Positions 1-7,581 of a stretch of 64,000 nucleotides of DNA are shown one piece after another. The position numbers were made by a program, and so were the translations under genes. The notes beneath the pieces are model-generated. The model made no database searches. It was not told the DNA's origin and saw only the letters and a program-made list of their open reading frames with translations. Origin of the DNA: Pseudomonas bananamidigenes (GTDB lineage: Bacteria > Pseudomonadota > Gammaproteobacteria > Pseudomonadales > Pseudomonadaceae); NCBI RefSeq assembly GCF_001679645.1, contig NZ_LRUN01000023.1:1-64000 (forward strand), given 5' to 3'. Positions within the stretch are counted from its first letter, which is position 1. The number at the start of each line of letters is the position of its first letter.

Positions 1-1
1 A

Positions 2-109
2 CCGTGGGGGCTGGAGGAAGAATTGCGTGAGCTGCTGCCGTGGCTGTCCAAAAAACTTGGGCAGACCCAGGGTGGGTGGCAGATGGATTGGCTGATCGCC
101 GAGAGCTGA
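2..109 (+). CDS. C-terminal fragment of an unidentified protein
   Basis: An open frame enters from the left edge and ends at a TGA at 107-109, giving 35 residues. The fragment is Leu/Trp/Glu-rich (it contains LRELLPWLSKKLG and ends WQMDWLIAES), which looks like a real helical C-terminus. The nested palindrome that follows starts about 15 bases after the stop, as expected for the end of a gene. The family cannot be recognised from so little sequence. Confidence 0.4.
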   Translation, partial: PWGLEEELRELLPWLSKKLGQTQGGWQMDWLIAES

Positions 110-124
110 TCTCTATTGATCGCC

Positions 125-232
125 GATCGTTCCCACGCTCCGCGTGGGAATGCAGCCCGGGACGCTCCGCGTCCCAACAGCGGACGCAGAGCGTCCATTG
201 AGGCATTCCCACGCAGAGCGTGGGAACGATCG
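125..232. repeat. Nested palindromic intergenic repeat
   Basis: Two outer arms, TTCCCACGCTCCGCGTGGGAA (with neighbours, 126-153) and its near reverse complement (203-230), are each palindromic. They enclose two smaller palindromes on a GGACGC/GCGTCC core (159-174 and 182-196). The whole unit can fold as one long hairpin or as four small ones. Elements built on CCCACGC...GCGTGGG are common between genes of P. fluorescens-group genomes. It lies between the 3' ends of two convergent genes and may act as a transcription end or mRNA-stabilising structure. Confidence 0.8.
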
Positions 233-242
233 GTTGAGGTGG

Positions 243-908
243 TCAGTTGCCTGCCAGGCTCGGTGGCATGCACACACCGGTGCCGCCAATCCCGCAGTAG
301 CCTTCCGGATTTTTTGCCAGATACTGCTGGTGATAGGCCTCGGCGAAGTAAACGGTCGGTGCCTGTTCGATCTCGGTGCTGATTTCACCCAGACCGGCTT
401 TCGACAGCTCAGCCTGATACACGGCCTTGCTCTTGCGCGCCGCATCCAGTTGCTCTGGCGTGGTGGCGTAGATCACCGAGCGGTACTGGGTGCCGATGTC
501 ATTGCCCTGACGCATGCCCTGCGTCGGGTTGTGCAATTCCCAGAACATCGCCAGCAACTCTTCGTAGCTGACCCTGGCCTTGTCAAACACCACCAGCACC
601 ACTTCAGCGTGGCCGGTCAGGCCCGAGCAGACTTCTTCGTAGGTCGGGTTCGGCGTGTAGCCGCCGGCGTAGCCGACCACGGTGCTGACCACGCCTTCGC
701 GCTGCCAGAAGCGACGTTCCGCCCCCCAGAAGCAGCCCAGGCCGAAGATCGCGAAATCGACGTCGTCAAAGAACGGGCCGAGCAGCGGCGTATCGGTAAA
801 AACAAAGTGGGTTTCCGGCAAGGTCATCGGGGTTTCGCGGCCGGGCAGAGCTTGATCTTTTGTCGGTAGCACGTTTTTGTTCACCAGAATTTCCGAGCGC
901 AGAACCAT
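243..908 (-). CDS. msrA: Peptide methionine sulfoxide reductase MsrA
   Basis: MsrA reduces the S-epimer of methionine sulfoxide in proteins, with electrons from thioredoxin, and repairs oxidative damage in the cytoplasm. The 221-residue product carries the diagnostic GCFWGAER motif with the catalytic Cys at about residue 59. Near the C-terminus two more cysteines ([11 protein letters not shown]) fit the resolving pair of the three-cysteine class. Length agrees with MsrA proteins that have the long N-terminal extension. The ATG at 906-908 is preceded by GAGAGGAA, a good ribosome binding site. It lies downstream of the dipA-like gene on the same strand with a 104-base gap, the order seen in P. 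aeruginosa (PA5018-PA5017). Confidence 0.95.
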   Translation of the reverse strand: MVLRSEILVNKNVLPTKDQALPGRETPMTLPETHFVFTDTPLLGPFFDDVDFAIFGLGCFWGAERRFWQREGVVSTVVGYAGGYTPNPTYEEVCSGLTGHAEVVLVVFDKARVSYEELLAMFWELHNPTQGMRQGNDIGTQYRSVIYATTPEQLDAARKSKAVYQAELSKAGLGEISTEIEQAPTVYFAEAYHQQYLAKNPEGYCGIGGTGVCMPPSLAGN

Positions 909-1012
909 GATCGTTCCTCTCAGTCAGGATGGGATGTAAATAAGCAGACCACCAGTGTGCCCAATGATGCCAAGTTAATCACCAGGCAAAGTGTGCGGAT
1001 AGTGCCAGTGGG

Positions 1013-3709
1013 TTACAGGCAGAGCGGGCCGCGCGGGTAGCGCTTGAGCGCCTGGATCAGCTCGCTGCCCGGAATCGGCCGGTCGAACAGGTAGCCTTGG
1101 CCGACGTCGCAGCGGTGGCGGCGCAGGAACGCCAGTTGTTCGGCGGTCTCGATGCCTTCGGCCACGACCTTGAGTTTCAGGTTGTGGGCCATGGCGATCA
1201 CGGCGGAGGTGATTTCCATGTCGTCCTGGTTGTCCGGGATTTCGTGGATGAAGCTGCGATCGATCTTGATGATGTCGATCGGGAATTTCTTCAGGTAACT
1301 GAGCGACGAGTAACCGGTGCCGAAATCGTCCATGGCCAGGGTCAGGCCCAGACGCTTGAGCTGGTCGAGCTGCAAATGGGTGTCTTCGGTGGCTTCCAGC
1401 AGCAGACCTTCGGTCAGCTCCAGTTCCAGCAGATTGGCCGGCAGCGCTTCTTCCTTGAGGATGTTGGCGATGGAGGCCACCAGATCCGGGTCGGAGAACT
1501 GCTTGGGCGACAGGTTGATCGCCACTTGCAGATTGCCCATGCCGGCGGCGGTCAGCGCCTTGCTCATGCGACAGGCCTGTCGGGCGATCCACTTGCCGAT
1601 CGGAATGATCAGGCCGGTTTCCTCGGCGACGCTGATGAACTGGTCCGGGCGGATCATGCCGCGTTCCGGGTGGTTCCAGCGCAGCAGCGCTTCCATGCCC
1701 AGCAGCCGACCGCTGCGCAGGCACAGTTTGGGCTGGTAGAACACGTCCAGCTCGTTCTGGGTCAGGGCGCGGCGCAGGTTGTTTTCGACGAACAGTTTGT
1801 AACTGGCCTCGGCATTCAGCGCTTCGGTGAACACCTGCACCTGATGTTTGCCGTTGGCCTTGGCCTTGTGCAGGGCGAGGCCGGCGTTGCGCATCAGGGT
1901 CTGCGGGTCGCGGCCATGCAACGGCGCGCAGGCCAGGCCCACGGAGCCGGTGACGCTGATCAACTGGTTGTCGACGAACATCGGTTTGTCGAGTGTCATC
2001 AGCAGTTGGCTGGCGATCTGTTGGCCGGCTTCCAGGTCCGTGTTGTCCAGCAACACGGCGAATTCGTTACTGGCGAACCGCGCCAGGCTGCCGCTCGGGC
2101 TCAGGCTGTTGCGCAGGCGCCGGGCCAGGCTGATCAACAGTTTGTCGCCGGTCTGGTGGCCGAGGCTGTCGTTGATGCGTTTGAAGTTGTCGATGTCCAC
2201 CAGCAGCAGGCTGATCGGGGTATCGCTGTCTCGGGCGAAGCGTTCGTCCAGATTGCGGATAAATGCAGGCCGGTTACCGAGGTTGGTGAGGTTGTCGGTG
2301 TAGGCCAGACGCTCGATGCGCTGCTGCGCCAGTTTGGTCTGGGTGATGTCTTCGTAGATGCCGATGTAATGCGTCAGCTCACGGTTGTCGCCATAGACCT
2401 TGGAGATCGACAACTGGCCCCAGTAGGGTTCGAGGTTCTTGCGGCGGCTCTTGAATTCGCCCTGCCAGCTGTTGCTCTTGGCCAGCGAAGAGGGCGCGTC
2501 GAACAGCAGTTCGCTGAGGTTTTCCAGCGCCGGCAGTTCCGACAGGCGCTGGCCGTGGACTTCCTCGGTGGTGTACTGAGTGATGGCGGTGAAGCTCGGG
2601 TTGACGTACTCGACCACGCCGTCGCAATTGACCAGCAAAAAGGCGTTGGCGCTTTGCTCCACCGCCCGCTGGAACAGGTGCAGTGCACTGGTGGCGGTGC
2701 GCCGGTTGTGATTGTTGATGACCTGGGCGAACTGGTCGGCCAGTTCACCGGCAAAGGCGATTTCGTCGGACTGCCAGGCGCGGGTGACGCCGGTCTGCTC
2801 CAGGCACAGCACGCCGACCACCTGGCCGTCGACGCGGATGCTGGCGTCGAGCATGGCATTGACGTCACGGGGACGCAGGGCTTCGGCCATCTCCCGGGTG
2901 CGCGGATCGCGCATCGCGTTGTGCGCGTCGATGGCGCGACTGCCGTGCAGCGCTTCCATGTAATCGGGAAAACCGCTGACGTCGATGGCGTCCGGCAGGA
3001 TGTATTCCTGGGTGGCGCGGTGATACGCCGAGATCGGCACCAGCTTCTGGCCTTCGAGGTTCCACAGGCTGGCGCAGTCGATTTCGTAGATATCGCAGGC
3101 GCAGCGGGTGATCAGTTCGGCGGCTTCCTGCAGGGAGTTCTGGCTGCTGTAGCGCTGACGGGCCAGCAACAGGATCAGGTCCTGCTGGGCGCGGACCCGC
3201 TCCAGATGCTGCAGCTGTTCCTGCTGGGCGCGCTGATTGAGCTCAAGGGCGATCTGCAGGCGTGAATTCTGGGTTTCCAGGTCGACGGACGGCAGTGCCG
3301 GCGCCTCGTCAAATACGTCGTCGACCGCCAGCAGGTAACCGCGCAGCAAGTGACGGTTGTGCTGTTTGTAGGCCTCGCCGAGTTCGAGAATGCTCAAGGC
3401 GCCGGCGGCGGTGTGCAGGGTGTAGCGCACCAGATAATGCGGGCTTTGGCCGAGTTGCTGCTGGATCGCGTCGTGCAGCTGATAGCGTGCTTCGGGCTCC
3501 ATCAGGCTGGCGTAGGGCGAGCCGACCAGGGCGCAGAGTTCGACGGCGGGCTGGCCGAACTGGCGTTCGCAGTTGGGATCGAGAAACAGCATCGCCCAAC
3601 TGGCTTCATTCAGGCGCTCGAAACGCAGCATGCCGAGCCGCGAGGGCACAGGCAACTGCGTCACTACCTCGGCCGCCATACGGCTGGCGGCATCGGGTTG
3701 GCTCTTCAT
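1013..3709 (-). CDS. dipA: DipA-like c-di-GMP phosphodiesterase (GAF-PAS-GGDEF-EAL)
   Basis: This is a multidomain cyclic-di-GMP enzyme. I chose the ATG at 3709 (898 aa), close to the length recalled for P. aeruginosa DipA (PA5017). A longer frame reaches a TTG at 3823, but neither start has a strong ribosome binding site. A GAF-like region lies at about residues 180-340 and a PAS domain at about 355-470. The GGDEF domain has the degenerate signature ASNEF at about residue 546, so it should not make c-di-GMP. The EAL domain has an intact EAL motif at about 673-675 and later DDFGTGYSS and KIDRSFI motifs, so it should hydrolyse c-di-GMP to pGpG. In P. aeruginosa DipA promotes biofilm dispersal and affects motility. 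No signal peptide or membrane segment is seen, so a cytoplasmic location is likely. Confidence 0.88.
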   Translation of the reverse strand: MKSQPDAASRMAAEVVTQLPVPSRLGMLRFERLNEASWAMLFLDPNCERQFGQPAVELCALVGSPYASLMEPEARYQLHDAIQQQLGQSPHYLVRYTLHTAAGALSILELGEAYKQHNRHLLRGYLLAVDDVFDEAPALPSVDLETQNSRLQIALELNQRAQQEQLQHLERVRAQQDLILLLARQRYSSQNSLQEAAELITRCACDIYEIDCASLWNLEGQKLVPISAYHRATQEYILPDAIDVSGFPDYMEALHGSRAIDAHNAMRDPRTREMAEALRPRDVNAMLDASIRVDGQVVGVLCLEQTGVTRAWQSDEIAFAGELADQFAQVINNHNRRTATSALHLFQRAVEQSANAFLLVNCDGVVEYVNPSFTAITQYTTEEVHGQRLSELPALENLSELLFDAPSSLAKSNSWQGEFKSRRKNLEPYWGQLSISKVYGDNRELTHYIGIYEDITQTKLAQQRIERLAYTDNLTNLGNRPAFIRNLDERFARDSDTPISLLLVDIDNFKRINDSLGHQTGDKLLISLARRLRNSLSPSGSLARFASNEFAVLLDNTDLEAGQQIASQLLMTLDKPMFVDNQLISVTGSVGLACAPLHGRDPQTLMRNAGLALHKAKANGKHQVQVFTEALNAEASYKLFVENNLRRALTQNELDVFYQPKLCLRSGRLLGMEALLRWNHPERGMIRPDQFISVAEETGLIIPIGKWIARQACRMSKALTAAGMGNLQVAINLSPKQFSDPDLVASIANILKEEALPANLLELELTEGLLLEATEDTHLQLDQLKRLGLTLAMDDFGTGYSSLSYLKKFPIDIIKIDRSFIHEIPDNQDDMEITSAVIAMAHNLKLKVVAEGIETAEQLAFLRRHRCDVGQGYLFDRPIPGSELIQALKRYPRGPLCL

Positions 3710-3947
3710 GAAGGGAACTCGCTTGGAAATTTGCTGAACGCGCCGGGCTCTCGCCCTCTTTACTGTTGTCTGCGGCAAGGTTGCATCATTGCGGCACCGA
3801 CTGACAAGAGAGATGAAGGCCAAGTGCTATAAGAATATGTCGGCTGCGGCGGGCATTTCTCCAGCGAGTGGCGGAAAGTAATCGAGAGCTGCCCGGAAAG
3901 TGCTGTTCCAGAGCCTTCGATCGGTTTTGACAGTGATGCCGTTTCAT

Positions 3948-5345
3948 TCAGCGAAGGGGAATGTTGACCGTTTGCAGGTGTTTGCCATCCCGGTCATGGT
4001 AGTTGACCTGGATGTGCCCTGGCTCGACCACCATGTGGGCAAAATTATCCTGACTGATGACCTGACTGGTCAGCTCGTGTCGATACTCTCCCGTGTCGGT
4101 GCGCGCCAGCGGTTGATCGAGAATGAATGTCGAGGTCGTGGCATAGGGCAACAGTTTGCTGTTGTGCAGCGGTGAAGAAACGATGGTGTGCACTTCGAAG
4201 TCGGGATCCTGGCTGTGGGTCAGGCGGGCCGTCAGTGAGCCATGCACGTCGCCGCTGATGAACATGACATTGCGGATCCGGTGCCGGCGGATGAATTCCA
4301 GCAGACGCAAGCGTTGCTCGGGAAAGCCTCCCCAGGCGTCTGCGCTGTTGATCTTGCGGTCAGGGTAGAGCATGACGCTGGTGACCACGAACCTGACCCG
4401 TGCGTTGCTCTCGATCAACCACTTGCACAAGGCTTGTTCCTGCTCGTCATCGATCATCTGGCGGTTATCGTCCGACAAGTTGCGACGGGTTCTACTGTCG
4501 GTGACGAACCATTCGATATCGCCATCGCTGAATGGATACCAGTAGTGCTTCAGCGAAGCGTGATCCACTTGCCCGTTAGTTGCCAGCGAACAGGCCGGGC
4601 CATGACTGGCTTGATAAGTTTCATAAGCGACCATTGCATTGCGAAACAATGCCTCATCGGATTCGCCGGCGCGCGTCGGCCAGTTATCTTCTATTTCATG
4701 ATCGTCGAGAATCATATAAGTCGAAGTGCCGGACATCAGTCGCCGGATGTTGGGTTGGGAAAAGGCCGCGCGATATTTTGCAATGAACTCTTTATATTCA
4801 CGATCGGGTGCAATCACGTTCAAGTCGTCGGCGTAAATCTGGTCACCGCTCATCATGATCGCGCTCACCGGTGGTTGTGCGCCTTCGATCAATTGGCTGA
4901 TCGAAGCGAAGATCCGGTCACCGAGCTGGGGCAGCACAGGGATGCCCGCGGTCAGGCGAAGATAGCGGCAGGAGCCGAGGATGTAAGCGCGAGGCGTCAG
5001 TGGCCGCTTGCTGCGGGTACGCAGGCGGTACGTCTCCCGGGGCCATTGCAGCGGCAACTCCGCCACGCTTTCGAGAGTGTGGGCCGGGTTCATCGGGCTG
5101 AACCATCCAGTCTGGTATTCGTAATCGGTGTCGGCGCTCAAGTTGTCCAGAATCAATACGCCGGACATGTCCCGTTTCGCATCAAGCTGGATGAATCGAC
5201 TCTTCTCCCATTGTTTTGAATCGGTGACCCGATAACGGATGCCGGCAAATACGGCGGCATTTTCCTGGAACTCACCCCGCAAGAATATGCGTGCCTGGTT
5301 AGTTGTGGTGTGCCCGATAATAGGGCCGACAGTCGGCTTCAGCAT
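3948..5345 (-). CDS. PhoD-like alkaline phosphatase/phosphodiesterase family protein
   Basis: This is a metallophosphatase of the PhoD family (465 aa from the ATG at 5345). Visible metal-site blocks are GSCRYL, SGDQIYADD, LDDHEIEDNW and SGDVHGSL, in the usual order. I see no twin-arginine or Sec signal, so unlike secreted PhoD it may stay in the cytoplasm. The substrate cannot be inferred. Frames continue upstream to 5525, but TGGAA just before 5345 favours the shorter start; ATG 5357 is the alternative. The gene and especially its leader (5346-5520) are AT-richer than the neighbours. It sits between dipA and aceF, which are adjacent in P. aeruginosa, so it looks like a lineage-specific insertion. 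Confidence 0.85.
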   Translation of the reverse strand: MLKPTVGPIIGHTTTNQARIFLRGEFQENAAVFAGIRYRVTDSKQWEKSRFIQLDAKRDMSGVLILDNLSADTDYEYQTGWFSPMNPAHTLESVAELPLQWPRETYRLRTRSKRPLTPRAYILGSCRYLRLTAGIPVLPQLGDRIFASISQLIEGAQPPVSAIMMSGDQIYADDLNVIAPDREYKEFIAKYRAAFSQPNIRRLMSGTSTYMILDDHEIEDNWPTRAGESDEALFRNAMVAYETYQASHGPACSLATNGQVDHASLKHYWYPFSDGDIEWFVTDSRTRRNLSDDNRQMIDDEQEQALCKWLIESNARVRFVVTSVMLYPDRKINSADAWGGFPEQRLRLLEFIRRHRIRNVMFISGDVHGSLTARLTHSQDPDFEVHTIVSSPLHNSKLLPYATTSTFILDQPLARTDTGEYRHELTSQVISQDNFAHMVVEPGHIQVNYHDRDGKHLQTVNIPLR

Positions 5346-5523
5346 GTTCGATTCCATTCGAATAAATATTGATTGCAAGTGGGTGATTGAATAGTGGGTA
5401 GCTGATTTTGGTGATCCAAGGTTAGTTGGATGGTTATGAAAAATATCTAATGGAAGTGGATTTGGCTTGTGGCTGAAATCAGCACAAGTTGTGGGAAAAG
5501 TGTGGTCGATGGTTATTGCAGGC

Positions 5524-5550
5524 AAAAAAAGCCCCGTCAGGTGACGGGGT
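5524..5550 (-). terminator. Rho-independent terminator of aceEF
   Basis: Read on the minus strand, a perfect stem CCCCGTCA/TGACGGGG with a short loop is followed by seven T residues. It lies 70 bases after the aceF stop. Confidence 0.92.
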
Positions 5551-5620
5551 TGAGGTACGAGCGTGTGGCGCTCGAAAACGTGGAACGCGGTCGGCCCTCC
5601 GTTGCCGGAGGGCGAGCGCT

Positions 5621-7570
5621 TTACAGCAGGATGGTGCGGATGTCCGCCAGCAGGTCGCCCAGACGCTTGGTGAAGCGTGCAGCGGCGGCGCCGTTGATCA
5701 CACGGTGATCGTAGGACAGCGACAGTGGCAGCATCAGTTTCGGCTGGAAGGCTTTGCCGTCCCAGACTGGCTGGATGGTTGCCTTGGAAACACCGAGGAT
5801 CGCCACTTCCGGCGCATTGACGATCGGCGTGAAGCCGGTGCCGCCAATGTGTCCGAGGCTGGAAATGGTGAAGCAGGCGCCTTGCATCTCGTCCGACGAG
5901 AGCTTCTTGGTCCGGGCTTTTTCAGCCAGGGAAGCGGCCTCGGCGGCCAGTTGCAGCAGGCTCTTCTGGTCGACGTTCTTGATGACCGGTACCAGCAGGC
6001 CGTCCGGGGTGTCGACGGCGAAGCCGATGTTCACGTATTTCTTGCGGATGATCGCCTTGCCGCTTGGCGCCAGCGAACTGTTGAAGTCCGGCAGTTCCTT
6101 GAGCAGGTGCGCGCAGGACTTGAGCAGCAGCGGCAGGATGGTCAGCTTGACGCCGGCCTTTTCTGCAACCGCTTTCTGTGCGTTGCGGAACGCTTCCAGC
6201 TCGGTGATATCCGCCGAGTCGAATTGCGTCACGTGCGGCACGTTCAGCCAGCTGCGGTGCAGGTTGGCGGCGCCGACCTGCATCAGGCGGGTCATCGGCA
6301 CTTCTTCGATTTCGCCGAAGCGGCTGAAGTCGACGACCGGAATCGGCGGGATGCCCGCGCCACCGGTTGCGCCTGCAGCAGCGGCCGGAGCTTCCTTGGC
6401 CTTCTGCATCATGGCTTTGACGTAAGCCTGCACGTCTTCCTTCAGGATGCGACCGTGCGGACCGCTGGCGCCGACAGCGCTCAGCTCGACGCCGAACTCG
6501 CGAGCCAGTTGACGCACGGCAGGACCGGCATGAACTTTCGCGCCCGGCTTGGCTGGAGCAGCAACCGGAGCGGCAGCAGCAGGTGCAGCGACCGCCGGAG
6601 CAGCAGCGGCTGGCGCAGGAGCGCTCGGAGCAGCGGCAGCTGGAGCCGGGGCGGCGCCTTTGACTTTCAGCTTGAGGATCAGGTCGCCGGTACCGACTTC
6701 GTCGTCCAGCTTGATGGAAACGCTTTCCACCACGCCAGCGGCAGGCGAAGGGATTTCCATGCTCGCCTTGTCAGATTCCAGGGTGATCAGCGACTGGTCG
6801 GCTTCGACGCTGTCGCCGGCCTTGACCATCACTTCGATGATCTTGGCCTTGCCGGCCGAACCGATGTCCGGAACGTGGATGTCCTGAACGCTGTCGGCAA
6901 CCGGAGCAGCAGGCGCGGCAGCCGGGGCCGGCGCTGCGGCAGCGGCTGGAGCAGCAGCCTGGGCCGGAGCGGCAGCCGCAGGAGCCGCAGCCCCCGCCAC
7001 TTCCAGATCCAGGATCAGGTCGCCGGTGCCGACTTCGTCGTTCAACTTGACGCTGATGGCCTTGACCACGCCAGCGGCAGGCGACGGGATTTCCATGCTC
7101 GCCTTGTCGGATTCCAGGGTGATCAGCGACTGATCAGCCTCGACCTTGTCGCCGACCTTGACCTGGATCTCGATGATCTGGGCCTTGCCCGACGAGCCGA
7201 TGTCCGGCACGTGCACTTGCTGGACCGAAGCGGCAGCAGGGGCAGCGGCTGGCGCGGCAGCAGCAGGAGCGGCAGCCGGTGCAGCTTCGGCCTTGGCGGC
7301 AGGAGCAGCAGCCGGAGCAGGGGCCGCTTGCGCGGCGCCCTCGACTTCCAGCTCCAGCAGTTCGTCGCCTTCTTTCAGGCGATCGCCCAGCTTCACTTTC
7401 AGGCTTTTGATGACACCGGCTTTCGGGGCCGGCACTTCCATGCTGGCCTTGTCCGATTCCAGGGTCAGGATGCTCTGATCGGCTTCGATACGGTCGCCGA
7501 CCTTCACAAACAGTTCGATTACTTCACCTTCACCGCTGCCGATGTCAGGTACGCGAATGAGTTCGCTCAC
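5621..7570 (-). CDS. aceF: Dihydrolipoyl acetyltransferase, E2 of pyruvate dehydrogenase
   Basis: E2 core of the pyruvate dehydrogenase complex; it transfers the acetyl group from lipoamide to CoA. The 649-residue product has three N-terminal lipoyl domains, each with the lipoylated Lys in ESDKASME (first Lys about residue 41). They are joined by long Ala/Pro linkers. A peripheral-subunit-binding domain (VRQLAREFGV...GRILKEDV) and the catalytic domain follow. The active-site motif reads DHRVINGA, with Asn where many E2s have Asp; this matches the Azotobacter vinelandii enzyme and is normal for the lineage. The start is GTG at 7570 with GAGGAG upstream, 11 bases after the aceE stop, so the two genes form an operon. 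Confidence 0.97.
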   Translation of the reverse strand: MSELIRVPDIGSGEGEVIELFVKVGDRIEADQSILTLESDKASMEVPAPKAGVIKSLKVKLGDRLKEGDELLELEVEGAAQAAPAPAAAPAAKAEAAPAAAPAAAAPAAAPAAASVQQVHVPDIGSSGKAQIIEIQVKVGDKVEADQSLITLESDKASMEIPSPAAGVVKAISVKLNDEVGTGDLILDLEVAGAAAPAAAAPAQAAAPAAAAAPAPAAAPAAPVADSVQDIHVPDIGSAGKAKIIEVMVKAGDSVEADQSLITLESDKASMEIPSPAAGVVESVSIKLDDEVGTGDLILKLKVKGAAPAPAAAAPSAPAPAAAAPAVAAPAAAAPVAAPAKPGAKVHAGPAVRQLAREFGVELSAVGASGPHGRILKEDVQAYVKAMMQKAKEAPAAAAGATGGAGIPPIPVVDFSRFGEIEEVPMTRLMQVGAANLHRSWLNVPHVTQFDSADITELEAFRNAQKAVAEKAGVKLTILPLLLKSCAHLLKELPDFNSSLAPSGKAIIRKKYVNIGFAVDTPDGLLVPVIKNVDQKSLLQLAAEAASLAEKARTKKLSSDEMQGACFTISSLGHIGGTGFTPIVNAPEVAILGVSKATIQPVWDGKAFQPKLMLPLSLSYDHRVINGAAAARFTKRLGDLLADIRTILL

Positions 7571-7581
7571 AGAGTTTCTCC

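Noticed and set aside
1097..3265. Plus-strand open frame of 722 codons opposite the dipA-like gene
   Set aside because: It is antisense to a gene with intact EAL motifs and shows only the Val/Gln/Asp/Gly-rich composition typical of antisense frames.
7000..7110. Near-identical lipoyl segments suggesting recent duplication or misassembly
   Set aside because: Tandem lipoyl domains of high identity are usual in Pseudomonas and Azotobacter E2 proteins.
6549..7340. Low-complexity Ala/Pro stretches in aceF as possible assembly artefact or repeat expansion
   Set aside because: Flexible Ala/Pro linkers between three lipoyl domains are normal for this E2 and the frame is intact.
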